Assembly: GCF_900115005.1 (NCBI RefSeq)
Contig: NZ_FOUY01000019.1
Location: 1 to 64,000, forward strand
Source of the DNA: Pseudonocardia ammonioxydans
GTDB lineage: Bacteria > Actinomycetota > Actinomycetes > Mycobacteriales > Pseudonocardiaceae
Direction: 5' to 3'
DNA: 64,000 bases
The notes under the pieces: generated by a model
Databases searched by the model: none
What the model was told of the DNA's origin: nothing
The model's input: only the letters and a program-made list of their open reading frames with translations
Made by a program: the position numbers and the translations under genes
Shown here: positions 45,059 through 52,978 of the stretch, one piece after another
How the letters are laid out: every line of letters starts with the position of its first letter
Position numbering within the stretch: the stretch's first letter is position 1

Positions 45059-45559
45059 CTACCGGTCGGAGGGCGGGCGCTCCGCCCGGCAGCACTCCGT
45101 CCGCGGGGCGGGTTCGGCCGGACGTGCCCGTACGGGCCGGTCCTCGGCGGCGGTCCGCGGGTCCACGGCCGGCCGAGCGGGGGCATGCGGGGAGCGGGCC
45201 ACCGGGGAGAGGGCTCGCGGAGAGGGAGCCCTCGGGGAGGGACCCGGCTTGGAGGAGGGCTGTGTCGAGGGGGACTGCGTCGAGCGGGGCTGCGTCGAGC
45301 GGGGCTGGGTCGAGAGGGACTGCGTCGAGCGGGACTGTGCCGAGGAGGGCTGTGCGGAGGAAAGCTGTGTGGCAGAACTCTGCGGAACCTCGGCCAGGCG
45401 GGACCGGACAGCCCGGCGGACCGCCGGGGCCGGTGCGGCCGTGGGCCGCACCGGGCCCGGCTCGGCCGTGGATCGCACCGGCCCCGGGCGGGCACGGGAG
45501 CGCAACGGCCCGTCGGGTGGGTCGGCCCCCTCGACCGGGTCGGCCCAGCGCCGGTTCAT
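45059..45559 (-). CDS. hypothetical Pro/Arg/Ser-rich repeat protein
   Basis: 166-residue frame with no recognised family. N-terminal third is Pro/Arg/Ala-rich; residues about 60-102 are a five-residue repeat of S-T/A-Q-x-x type encoded by a 15-bp tandem repeat; the rest is Pro/Arg-rich with two adjacent Cys near the end. No membrane segment; expected disordered. AGGGGG lies 8 nt before the ATG, it follows the MFS gene by 66 nt on the same strand, and third codon positions are mostly G/C, which favours this strand. The opposite frame also gives a Cys-containing repeat, so coding status is uncertain. Confidence 0.42.
   Translation of the reverse strand: MNRRWADPVEGADPPDGPLRSRARPGPVRSTAEPGPVRPTAAPAPAVRRAVRSRLAEVPQSSATQLSSAQPSSAQSRSTQSLSTQPRSTQPRSTQSPSTQPSSKPGPSPRAPSPRALSPVARSPHAPARPAVDPRTAAEDRPVRARPAEPAPRTECCRAERPPSDR
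45258..45377. repeat. eight 15-bp tandem repeats
   Basis: Eight contiguous 15-bp units, consensus GRCTGYGTCGAGCGG, decaying toward the right end. In the minus frame they encode S-T-Q-P/S-x units, in the plus frame G/D-C-V-E-R. Confidence 0.8.
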
Positions 45560-45625
45560 CCGTGACCCCCTCGGAGCCGGAGGCTCATCGATCTCTCCAC
45601 GCGTCGTCTCATCGGGCCTGCCGTG

Positions 45626-46879
45626 TCATCGGGCCTCCGGGGTCGCCGTGCCGACCCGGCGGACGCCGAGCACGGCGAGCGCGCCCAGTGCGGCGACCGC
45701 GGCGAAGGCGAAGAAGCCCCACGGGTAGGCCACCCCGGCCTGCAGCAGGAGCCCGCCGAGCACCGGCCCGGAGATCGCGCCGAGCCGGCCGATCCCGCTG
45801 GCGACCCCGATCGCGGACGCCCGCGCGTGGTCCGGGTAGTGCCGGCTGATGTAGGCGTAGACCAGCACCTGCGAGCTGAAGACGAACACGCCTGCCAGCA
45901 GCACGCTGACGTAGATCCCACCGCCCGGCAGCCGGACGGCCAGCAGCGCCAGGAACACGGTCGCGGCGCAGAACCACCCGATCGTCGCCGGGCGCAGGCC
46001 GATCCGGTCGGCGACCCGGCCCGCGACGAGCAGGCCGATGACCGCACCGACGTTGAGCACGAGCAGCTGCGACAGCGCCGCGCCGAGCCCGTACCCGGCG
46101 GCACGCATGATCTCCGGCAGCCAGGTGTTGAGGCCGTACACCAGCAGCAGCCCCATGAACGACGCGACCCAGAACGCGATCGACGACGGCAGGTACCCGT
46201 CCTTGACCAGCTGGGCGATCGGGTTGCGGGTCACCGGCCGCGCCCCGCTGCCGCCCGCCGCGGCCGGGACGTCGTCGGGCAGGTACCGCGCCAGCATCGG
46301 CGCCAGGACCAGCGCGGGTGCCGCGCCGAGCACGAACATCCACTGCCAGCCGAAGGCCGGGATGACCCAGATACCCAGCAGCGAGGTCACCACCGCGCCC
46401 ACGTGGTAACCGGTCATGAGGATGGTCGTGGCGGTACCGCCCCGCCCCGGGCGGCCGTGCTCGTTCACCAGCGCGATGGCGACCGGCAGGACCCCGCCGA
46501 GCCCGAGACCGGCCAGGAAGCGCAGGGCGCCGAACGTCCAGGGGCCGGCCGCGAACGCGCACGCGGCCGTCAGGACCGAGAACGAGACGACCGTGTAGAG
46601 CATGGCCCGGCGGCGGCCGAACCGGTCGGCCAGCGGCCCGGCCGAGAGCGCACCGACCAGCACCCCGAGCAGCCCGGCGGTGGAGATCAACGACGCCGTG
46701 GCGGGGTCGAGCCCCCAGGCCGGCTCGTCGAGCAGCGAGGGCAGCACGACACCCAGGACGACCAGGTCGAAACCCTCCAGCGCCACCGCGGACCAGCACA
46801 GCGGGGCGACCCAGCCGTTGCGCCCCACCCCGTCCGGCGCTCCTCGGGCCGACACCCTGTTCCGGGATGCGTCGGTCAC
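45626..46879 (-). CDS. MFS transporter, aromatic-acid:H+ symporter type
   Basis: 417-residue, 12-helix transporter. ALEGFDLVVLGVVLPSLL in TM1 and LADRFGRRRAMLYTVV (motif A) with MTGYHVGAVV in TM5 are characteristic of the AAHS branch (PcaK/BenK-like importers of aromatic acids). GTG 46879 preferred for GAGGAGG 6 nt upstream. Divergent/adjacent genes give no catabolic partner for aromatics, so the substrate is uncertain. Confidence 0.85.
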   Translation of the reverse strand: MTDASRNRVSARGAPDGVGRNGWVAPLCWSAVALEGFDLVVLGVVLPSLLDEPAWGLDPATASLISTAGLLGVLVGALSAGPLADRFGRRRAMLYTVVSFSVLTAACAFAAGPWTFGALRFLAGLGLGGVLPVAIALVNEHGRPGRGGTATTILMTGYHVGAVVTSLLGIWVIPAFGWQWMFVLGAAPALVLAPMLARYLPDDVPAAAGGSGARPVTRNPIAQLVKDGYLPSSIAFWVASFMGLLLVYGLNTWLPEIMRAAGYGLGAALSQLLVLNVGAVIGLLVAGRVADRIGLRPATIGWFCAATVFLALLAVRLPGGGIYVSVLLAGVFVFSSQVLVYAYISRHYPDHARASAIGVASGIGRLGAISGPVLGGLLLQAGVAYPWGFFAFAAVAALGALAVLGVRRVGTATPEAR

Positions 46880-46919
46880 GCTGGCCTCCTCGCTCGCGGG
46901 TGGCGGGAGTGTGACCGAC

Positions 46920-48302
46920 CTAGCCGAAAGTTCGGGACCCACCTTCCGCAGAGCGGAAAGCTGCAGGGTCGGTCCGACCGTTCGCGTCGGTGAACGGTGG
47001 ACGAACGGTCGACGGACGGAGCAGCGACCACCAGGTCGCGAGGAGCACGGCGGTGTAGAGGCCGTGGGCGAGCGGGGTGAGCAGGCCGCCGTCCGGCCAG
47101 AGCCCCGACCAGCTCACCGGCACGACGGCCAGTGCCAGGATCGCCACGACGACCCGCCTGCGGGTGTCCCCGGGACGCCCGCTCGCGGCCAGCACGACCA
47201 GCCCGGGCACCAGCAGGAGCAGGTAGTTGTGCCAGGCGATCGGTGCGGTGAGCAGGCCGGTCGCGAGGACGGCGGACAGCGCCGTCCCGGCCGGGTCGGT
47301 CCCGGCCGCGGCGCTCCGCCCGTACCGCGCGGTGCGCCGGGCGTAGTGGACGAGGGTGCCGATCAGCAGCACCGCGCCGGCGACCGTGCCGACGACGGTC
47401 GGCAGGCCCCAGCGCAGTGCGAGGCCGGGCAGCGACGCGTTGTCGGGCGTGGGCCCGACCGGCTCGGCCAGCGCCATCGCCAGCCACTGCCACGCCGTGG
47501 GCAGACCGGCGACGACCACGCCGATCACCGTCGCGACGGCGGCGGCCCCGATCCCGGCGAGGAACGGGCGCCACCGGCGCTGCACCGCGGGCAGGAACAG
47601 CACCGGCGCCAGCGACGGCTTGAGCGCGACCATGATCCCGTAGCAGGTCGCGGCGAGGTACGGGCGCCCACGGCGCTCGGCGAGCAGGCCCGCGACCAGG
47701 AGCGCCAGCAGCAGCGGATAGACCTGCCCGAGCAGCAGCGTCCCGTGCAGCGGCGACGACGCCAGCACGCCGCCGAGAACGAGCACCGACCACCGCCGCC
47801 CGATCCCGGTCTCCCGGCACACCGCACCGACCGCCACGACGACGAGCACCACCGACAACGCGGTGAACAACCGGTAGGCGAGGACCGGATCCAGCAGGCC
47901 GAACGGGACGAGCAGCACCGAGAGCAGCGGCGGGTTCAGGTTGTGCAGCCGGGCCCCGGTGTCGTAGACGGCGGCGCTGCCGGCCCCCTGCTCGGCCAGG
48001 GCGTGCGCCGAGCGCCAGAAGGTGTCGAAGTCGACGTGCATCGCGGCGATGTCCGGCGACGGGAGCCAGCGCAACAGCGGCGGATCGCCGAACACGAACA
48101 ACAGCACCGCGGTCAGGAGTGCCACCGCCGCCACGACCGGTGCGGCCGTCCGGACCACGGCGTGGACGCGTTCGCCCGCGGTCCGCGACGGAGCGGGAAC
48201 CTGCGGGACCCCGCGCGCCGGCCCGGGCACCGGCGGAGCCGCCGGGACGGGCGCGCGGGTCGCACGCTCCGGAGGGCCGGCCGGGAGGAGTCGGTCGGTC
48301 AC
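46920..48302 (-). CDS. GT87-like membrane glycosyltransferase (DUF2029)
   Basis: About 460-residue multispanning protein. After an N-terminal Pro/Ala-rich cytoplasmic segment, the first helix is followed by VDFDTFWRSAHAL (acidic loop typical of GT-C polyprenyl-phosphate mannosyltransferases), LNPPLLSVLLVPFGLL, GQVYPLLLALLVAGLLAERRGR and ALKPSLAPVLFLP. The family adds alpha-1,2 mannose from polyprenyl-phosphate mannose to lipoglycans. The start is uncertain: GTG 48302 chosen to avoid overlap with the upstream gene; no good ribosome-binding site. Confidence 0.75.
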   Translation of the reverse strand: MTDRLLPAGPPERATRAPVPAAPPVPGPARGVPQVPAPSRTAGERVHAVVRTAAPVVAAVALLTAVLLFVFGDPPLLRWLPSPDIAAMHVDFDTFWRSAHALAEQGAGSAAVYDTGARLHNLNPPLLSVLLVPFGLLDPVLAYRLFTALSVVLVVVAVGAVCRETGIGRRWSVLVLGGVLASSPLHGTLLLGQVYPLLLALLVAGLLAERRGRPYLAATCYGIMVALKPSLAPVLFLPAVQRRWRPFLAGIGAAAVATVIGVVVAGLPTAWQWLAMALAEPVGPTPDNASLPGLALRWGLPTVVGTVAGAVLLIGTLVHYARRTARYGRSAAAGTDPAGTALSAVLATGLLTAPIAWHNYLLLLVPGLVVLAASGRPGDTRRRVVVAILALAVVPVSWSGLWPDGGLLTPLAHGLYTAVLLATWWSLLRPSTVRPPFTDANGRTDPAAFRSAEGGSRTFG

Positions 48303-48366
48303 GGCGTGGGCCGGACCGGGGACCTCCGCGGAACCGTCGCCGGGAGCACTGTCGGGAGGTGCGCGG

Positions 48367-49353
48367 TCAGAACAGGGCGCGGGCGAGGGCCCGGCGCGCT
48401 GTGCTGACCCGCTGGTCGTCACCCGGGAAGAGCTCGAACAGTCCCACGAGGTGTTCGCGGGCACGGTCCCGGTCCTCCCCCGCGGTGCGGCTCACGGTGT
48501 CGACCAGCCGGGTGAAGGCCGCCTCGACCCGGTCGGCGGCCATCTCCGCGTCGGCCGCGGCGAGCTGGGCGTCGACGTCGTCGGGGTCGGCGTCGGCACG
48601 CTCGATCGCGGACGGGTCGGCCTGCTCGGCGCGGGCGAGGAACTTCACCTGCGACAGCGCCGCCTTGGCCTGCTCGTTGGCCGGCTCTGCGTCGAGGATC
48701 GCCTGGTAGGCGGCCTCCGCGGCGGCGTAGTCGCCCTGCTCGAGGGCGTCCTCGGCCGCGGTGAACCGCGGGTCCTCGGGCTCCTCCACCGGCTCGTCGG
48801 AACCCGCTTCGGCGGCCCGGCGCTCGCCTTCCGCGATCGCCGGCATGCGGTCACGCAGCGCGTCGAGCAGCGAGCGGACCCACTCGGCGGCGCGGTCATC
48901 GGGCAGCGCCCCGTTGACCGCGTCGGCCGGCTGCCCGCCGACGAGCACGACCAGCATCGGGACCTGCTGCACCCGGAACGCCTGGGCGATCCGCGGCTCG
49001 GTGTCGATGTCGACCCGGGCGAGCAACCAGGCGCCACCGCCGGCGGCGGCGAGCCGCTCGAGCTCGGCGGACAGCTGCTCCTCGCGCGGGTAACGGCTCG
49101 CCCACAGCTCGACGACGACCGGGACCTGCAGCGACGGCTCCAGAACCTCGTTCTGGAAACCCGCTTCGGTGGCGTCGATGACGTAGGGACCGCCGGCCCC
49201 ACCGCCCGCGGCCGGCGCTGCGCCGGACGACTGCTTGCCGGCCGCATCGGCTCGTGCCTTCAGGCCGGAGAGGTCGACCGCTCCGGCCATGGCCGAGGAC
49301 ATCGCCGCACGCTGGGCCGCCTGACGAGGATCTGGGCGAGACACGCTGCCCAT
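48367..49353 (-). CDS. YbbN-like thioredoxin-fold/TPR protein lacking CXXC
   Basis: 328-residue protein with a thioredoxin fold (residues about 55-165) and a helical TPR-like half. The redox site region reads [14 protein letters not shown], so no Cys is present, while the cis-Pro loop QVPMLVVL is kept. This matches the CnoX/YbbN co-chaperone type in which the redox Cys pair can be lost. TPR-like repeats [28 protein letters not shown] follow. ATG 49353 chosen. Likely a protein-folding holdase or adaptor. Confidence 0.82.
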   Translation of the reverse strand: MGSVSRPDPRQAAQRAAMSSAMAGAVDLSGLKARADAAGKQSSGAAPAAGGGAGGPYVIDATEAGFQNEVLEPSLQVPVVVELWASRYPREEQLSAELERLAAAGGGAWLLARVDIDTEPRIAQAFRVQQVPMLVVLVGGQPADAVNGALPDDRAAEWVRSLLDALRDRMPAIAEGERRAAEAGSDEPVEEPEDPRFTAAEDALEQGDYAAAEAAYQAILDAEPANEQAKAALSQVKFLARAEQADPSAIERADADPDDVDAQLAAADAEMAADRVEAAFTRLVDTVSRTAGEDRDRAREHLVGLFELFPGDDQRVSTARRALARALF

Positions 49354-49630
49354 CCTGGCACGCGCGCGTGACGGGCGTGACACGCCCCTATCGGGCCCGC
49401 GACGGCCGGCACCGTCCGGCGCGACGGGGTGGGCACCGTTCACGATCACCGGACCGGCGGAGCATCACCGGACCTCGCCACTCGTTGAACCCCGTGCGGG
49501 GGCATCGACGATGACCCTGCGTTACCGGGGGGCCGCGGTCCAGGCAGGTGCCGCGCCCCTCGGGGCGACACCGACCAGTTGAGAGAACGCCGGACCGCGA
49601 TGCCGGTGAGCGAGAAGAGGAAACCGAAAG

Positions 49631-49876
49631 ATGAGCAACGTTCAGTCCGCTGCCAAGCCGACTCTCGCGTACGTGTCGCTGGCGCTGGGCGCCCTCGGCC
49701 TGATCGCCGGGTTCCTGGTGCCGCTGTTCGCCTGGGTCCTGGGCGTCGCGGGCCTGATCACCGGCTTCCTGGCCTTCCGCCAGCCGGGTCTGGCCAAGCT
49801 CGGCCAGATCGGGATGGTCGTGGGCTTCGTGGCGATCCTCGTGGGCGTCTACCACTTCACCAGCCTCGTCGCCTGA
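49631..49876 (+). CDS. small membrane protein (DUF4190-like)
   Basis: 81-residue protein with two hydrophobic hairpin helices: TLAYVSLALGALGLIAGF, then LFAWVLGVAGLITGFLAF, and a third at the C-terminus. Pattern resembles DUF4190 (G-rich repeats around paired helices). GAAGAGGAAA 6-15 nt before ATG. Function unknown. A hairpin terminator follows. Upstream gap 49354-49630 holds only its promoter region; no strong motif seen. Confidence 0.75.
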   Translation: MSNVQSAAKPTLAYVSLALGALGLIAGFLVPLFAWVLGVAGLITGFLAFRQPGLAKLGQIGMVVGFVAILVGVYHFTSLVA

Positions 49877-49887
49877 GTCGGACGAGG

Positions 49888-49916
49888 TCCGGGGCCCTCG
49901 GAACGAGAGCCCCGGA
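49888..49916 (+). terminator. terminator of small membrane protein gene
   Basis: TCCGGGGC and GCCCCGGA form an 8-bp stem with a 13-nt loop, 11 nt after the stop codon. Confidence 0.6.
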
Positions 49917-49936
49917 GGCGTGCCGCGACGCGCGAA

Positions 49937-49965
49937 CGGCCGGCGACGATCTCCGTCGCCGGCCG
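49937..49965. terminator. strong hairpin terminator of hydrolase gene
   Basis: CGGCCGGCGACG and CGTCGCCGGCCG: perfect 12-bp stem with a 5-nt loop, 33 nt beyond the stop of the convergent hydrolase (49999). Confidence 0.75.
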
Positions 49966-49998
49966 TCGCCGTGAGCGGGAGCGGACCGGGCAGCGAGG

Positions 49999-50772
49999 TC
50001 AGCCGGCGGCCGGCACGCCCGCCCCGGTGGCGAGCCCGCCGAGCAGATCCGCGAGCTCGCGCGGACGGGTGAGCATCGGGAAGTGCCCGCCGGGGAGCTC
50101 GACGACCTCGGCGCCGACCCGCGCCGCGTCCCGCCGACCACCCGCCGGATCGACCACGCGGTCGTCCGCGCAGATCACCGAGACCGTCCGGACGTCCGGC
50201 CAGGCCCCCAGCGGAGAGGCCTCCTTCAGCACCGTCCAGTCCTGCGGCCGCATCTGGGCCGCCGCGGCGGCGACGAGCGCGTCCGCACGGTCGCGTGCCG
50301 TGCCGGCGTCCACGAGCTCGTCGGCCACTCCGCGGTAGAGCCCGGCCGCCACCGTCCCCGCGTCCGGCCAGTAGGTGAGCGCCCCCTCGCCCCGGCGCAC
50401 CCCGGTGTCGTAACCGGGGACCATCAGGTCCCGCTCCGCGCGCAACCGGTCCAGGTAGGCCCGCCCCGGCTCCGGGACGAGCGCGCCGACCAGCACCAGC
50501 GCGCGAACCCGTTCGGCACCGAGCCGGCCGGCCGCGGCCGCCGCGACCAGCCCGCCCAGCGAGTGGCCGACCAGCACGACCGATCCCTGCGCGGCGTCCA
50601 GCACCGGGGCGACGAGTTCGGCATGGCCGGCGCCCGGGCCGCCCGCGGGCAGATCCGGCGCCACGGCCGGGACGCCGGCCCGCTCCAGCTCCGCCGACAC
50701 CGGCTCCCAGGACGACCCGCGGTGCCACGCCCCGTGCACCAGCACGACCCGCGCCGCTCCGGACCCCCTCAC
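49999..50772 (-). CDS. alpha/beta hydrolase
   Basis: 257-residue hydrolase: VVLVHGAWHRGSSW, nucleophile VGHSLGGLVAAAA, acid in ICADDRVVDP, and His in LPGGHFPMLTRP. The arrangement (HGAWHR, GGHFPM) is that of esterase/acetyl-hydrolase proteins of the salicylate-esterase/EstC type. GTG in a GTGA overlap with the thiamine-binding gene upstream. Confidence 0.87.
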   Translation of the reverse strand: MRGSGAARVVLVHGAWHRGSSWEPVSAELERAGVPAVAPDLPAGGPGAGHAELVAPVLDAAQGSVVLVGHSLGGLVAAAAAGRLGAERVRALVLVGALVPEPGRAYLDRLRAERDLMVPGYDTGVRRGEGALTYWPDAGTVAAGLYRGVADELVDAGTARDRADALVAAAAAQMRPQDWTVLKEASPLGAWPDVRTVSVICADDRVVDPAGGRRDAARVGAEVVELPGGHFPMLTRPRELADLLGGLATGAGVPAAG

Positions 50773-51083
50773 GCGCCCGGCTCCCGCAGGTGCTGCTCCA
50801 CCCGGTCGACCTTGGCCTGCAGCTGACCCCGGTGTCCCGGCCGGATGTCGGCCTTGAGCACCAGGCTGACCCGCGGCGAGACGGCGGTGACCGCCTCGAC
50901 GGCCCGCTTGACGACGGCCATCCCCTCGTCCCACGTGTCGGACTCGATCGTGGTGAACATCGAGGTGGTCTCGTTGGGCAGGCCGGACTCCCGGACCACC
51001 CGGACCGCCTCGGCGACCGCGGCGCCGACGCTGCCGTCACCGTCGTCGGAGCCCGAGGGGGCGATGCTGAACGCGAAGAGCAT
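50769..51083 (-). CDS. thiamine-binding protein (MTH1187/YqgV family)
   Basis: 104-residue ferredoxin-like fold protein: LFAFSIAPSG, VVRESGLPNETTSMFTTIESDTWDE and VEAVTAVSPRVSLVLKADIRPG (three stretches) match the PF01910 thiamine-binding domain. Cytoplasmic; probably stores or buffers thiamine. Overlaps the hydrolase by 4 nt. ATG 51083 chosen; further upstream starts give unrelated residues. Confidence 0.8.
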   Translation of the reverse strand: MLFAFSIAPSGSDDGDGSVGAAVAEAVRVVRESGLPNETTSMFTTIESDTWDEGMAVVKRAVEAVTAVSPRVSLVLKADIRPGHRGQLQAKVDRVEQHLREPGA

Positions 51084-51153
51084 GCCGCCACCCTGCCACG
51101 GGGAGCCCGGACCGCCCCGGCGCGCGATCTCCGGCAGGCGCGGGTCCACTTGC

Positions 51154-51159
51154 TAGCGT
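51154..51159 (+). promoter_or_regulatory. -10 box of MarR gene at 51167 (leaderless)
   Basis: TAGCGT ends 7 nt before the ATG of the MarR gene; no ribosome-binding site between. Together with similar cases here, suggests a leaderless transcript. Confidence 0.45.
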
Positions 51160-51166
51160 CGTGCCC

Positions 51167-51673
51167 ATGGCACCACGCGGGTCGCTCCCCTTCGACCCGA
51201 TCCAGCGCGCGGCCGATCTGTGGGAGGAGCGGATCGGCCCGTCGCGCACGATGGCCGCGGTCACCAGCGTGATGCGGGTGCAGCAGATACTGCTGTCCCA
51301 GGTGGACGGCGCACTGAAGCCGCTCGGGCTCACCTTCGCCCGCTACGAGGCGCTGGTGCTGCTCGACTTCGCCCGGCGCGGCAGCCTGCCGATGCGGGTG
51401 ATGGGCGAGCGCCTGCAGCTGCACCCGACCAGCGTGACCAACATCGTCGACCGGTTGCAGGGCGACGGGCTGGTCCGCCGGCTCCCGCACCCGACCGACC
51501 GGCGCGCGACGCTGGTCGAGCTCACCGCCGAGGGCCGCGACCGGCTCGCCAAGGCGACCGGGGCCGTCACCGCGATCGACTTCGGGCTCACCGGCCTGGA
51601 CGAGGCCGGGCAGGAGGAGCTGACCGCGCTGCTCCGCACCGTCCGCCTCTCGGCCGGCGACTTCGACCGGTAG
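51167..51673 (+). CDS. MarR-family transcriptional regulator
   Basis: 168-residue winged-helix protein: LTFARYEALVLLDFARRGSLPMRVMGERLQLHPTSVTNIVDRLQ HTH and HPTDRRATLVELTAEG wing (DRRATLV). Divergent from the thiamine-binding/hydrolase pair, with 83 nt between starts, so those may be its targets. GTG 51161 is an alternative start. Confidence 0.88.
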   Translation: MAPRGSLPFDPIQRAADLWEERIGPSRTMAAVTSVMRVQQILLSQVDGALKPLGLTFARYEALVLLDFARRGSLPMRVMGERLQLHPTSVTNIVDRLQGDGLVRRLPHPTDRRATLVELTAEGRDRLAKATGAVTAIDFGLTGLDEAGQEELTALLRTVRLSAGDFDR

Positions 51674-51682
51674 CCGCACCGC

Positions 51683-51880
51683 TCAGTCCTCCCGGTCCCG
51701 CCGGCGGCGGCTCGGCCTGCGCCCCGGCGGCACACCGTGCCCGTGTCCGGGCCAGTCGCGCATCACCGACCCGCGCGGTGGCGCGGGCACGCGGAGCAGG
51801 CGCCGCACGGTCGCCCAGCCGGCGACGGCGCCGGAGGCCCCGGACAGGGCGACGCAACCGAGATAGTCGATCAGGTCCAT
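51683..51880 (-). CDS. small membrane protein, hypothetical
   Basis: 65-residue frame: MDLIDYLGCVALSGASGAVAGWATV forms one hydrophobic helix followed by a strongly basic tail (RRPSRRRRDRED). No family recognised. GGAG lies 10 nt before the ATG. It converges on the MarR gene with a 9-nt gap and is divergent from the XRE gene, so a genuine small gene is plausible. Confidence 0.5.
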   Translation of the reverse strand: MDLIDYLGCVALSGASGAVAGWATVRRLLRVPAPPRGSVMRDWPGHGHGVPPGRRPSRRRRDRED

Positions 51881-51951
51881 CGAGCACGCTCCGAGCGGTG
51901 TCGACCGGGCGGTGGTGGGTGCCGACCGGCTGTTGACGAGGCTGTTGATGG

Positions 51952-51968
51952 GGTGTTGCAGCAACACC
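51952..51968. promoter_or_regulatory. operator of XRE-type regulator
   Basis: GGTGTTGC A GCAACACC: perfect 8-bp arms with a single-base centre, ending one base before the -35 box of the XRE gene. Likely autoregulatory. Confidence 0.6.
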
Positions 51969-51969
51969 G

Positions 51970-51998
51970 TTGACACTACGACGGACCACCGACAGAAT
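51970..51998 (+). promoter_or_regulatory. sigma70-type promoter of XRE gene
   Basis: TTGACA (51970-51975), 17-bp spacer, CAGAAT (51993-51998), then 7 nt to the GTG at 52006. The -35 is a perfect consensus and the transcript should be leaderless. Confidence 0.75.
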
Positions 51999-52005
51999 CG
52001 GCGGC

Positions 52006-52953
52006 GTGGACGGACAGCGCGCCGAACCGGCGGGAACCACGGGGCCGGGCGCCCTGCTGCGCGCCGCACGGCTGGACCGGGGCTGGTCGCAGTCGGAGGC
52101 GGCCCGGCGTCTCGCCGCCATCGCCTCGCGCGACGGCGCCGCGGGTGCGCGGCCCGGCAGCGTCAAGACCCAGCTCTCCCGCTGGGAGAACGGGCACGCG
52201 ACACCGGCTCCGGAGCACCGGGCGCTGCTGGCCGAGCTCTACGGGAGCACGGCCGCCGAGCTGGGGCTGGAACCGGCGCCCGGACCGCCGGGGGGCGGCG
52301 TCGACGGTGCGGACCGGTTGCGGGCCGCGCTGGGGCGGTCCGCAGCGGTCGACGACGCCGGCGTGGCGCTGCTCCGGGACCAGCTCCGGGCGACCGCCGC
52401 CCTCGACCACCGGCTCGGCACCGCCGCCGCGCACGCGACGCTGACCGCCCAGGTCGACCAGCTGCGCGAGCTGCTGGCGCACTGCCTCGACCCGGGGATC
52501 ACCGCCCGGCTGGCCGCACTCCTCGCCGCGGCGGCCCTGCTCGCCGGGGACCAGGAACGCGACCGCGACGCGCCGGACCTCGCGTGGCGCGCCTACACCG
52601 TCGCCGGGGACGCGGCGCTGCGCGCCGGCCGCGAGGACCTGTCGCAGCGGGCCGGGTGGGGGCGTGAGCTGCTCCGGCAGGACCTGGACACGCCGGAGCC
52701 TCGACCGGGCGGGGCCGACCGGAGCGAGGCGCCGGTCGCGTTGTGGGTCGAGCTCGGGCACGACGGTGGAGGCGAGCCGTCCGCGCGGGACCGGACGCGG
52801 GCGGCACTGCGCGCGGCGGTGGCCGCGCACGGTGCCGGGCGCGCCGAGGAGGCGGCGGCCGCGGCCACCCGGGCCCGCCGGCTCGCCCTACGCACCGGAT
52901 CGGCGCACACGCTCGCCCGGCTCGAACCGCTCGCTCACCCGACCGGCCGATGA
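52006..52953 (+). CDS. XRE-type helix-turn-helix protein
   Basis: 315-residue regulator. HTH: LLRAARLDRGWSQSEAARRLAAI and VKTQLSRWENGHATPAPEHRALLAELY (residues about 15-85), then a long Ala/Leu-rich helical domain with TPR-like features. Common in actinobacteria; partner or ligand not known. GTG 52006 chosen from the promoter position rather than a ribosome-binding site. It ends 26 nt from the convergent MeaB gene. Confidence 0.8.
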   Translation: MDGQRAEPAGTTGPGALLRAARLDRGWSQSEAARRLAAIASRDGAAGARPGSVKTQLSRWENGHATPAPEHRALLAELYGSTAAELGLEPAPGPPGGGVDGADRLRAALGRSAAVDDAGVALLRDQLRATAALDHRLGTAAAHATLTAQVDQLRELLAHCLDPGITARLAALLAAAALLAGDQERDRDAPDLAWRAYTVAGDAALRAGREDLSQRAGWGRELLRQDLDTPEPRPGGADRSEAPVALWVELGHDGGGEPSARDRTRAALRAAVAAHGAGRAEEAAAAATRARRLALRTGSAHTLARLEPLAHPTGR

Positions 52954-52978
52954 CCGCCCACGCGGACCGGGCAAGAGG

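Noticed and set aside
45258..45377. Pentapeptide-repeat or Cys-rich protein on the plus strand
   Set aside because: The five-residue pattern (C at each unit) is not the A(D/N)LXX pentapeptide family, no ribosome-binding site or start fits, and the minus frame has better gene signals.
45626..46879. Part of an aromatic degradation operon
   Set aside because: The transporter looks AAHS-like but no ring-cleavage or CoA-ligase gene adjoins it; the acyl-CoA island ends at 41 kb.
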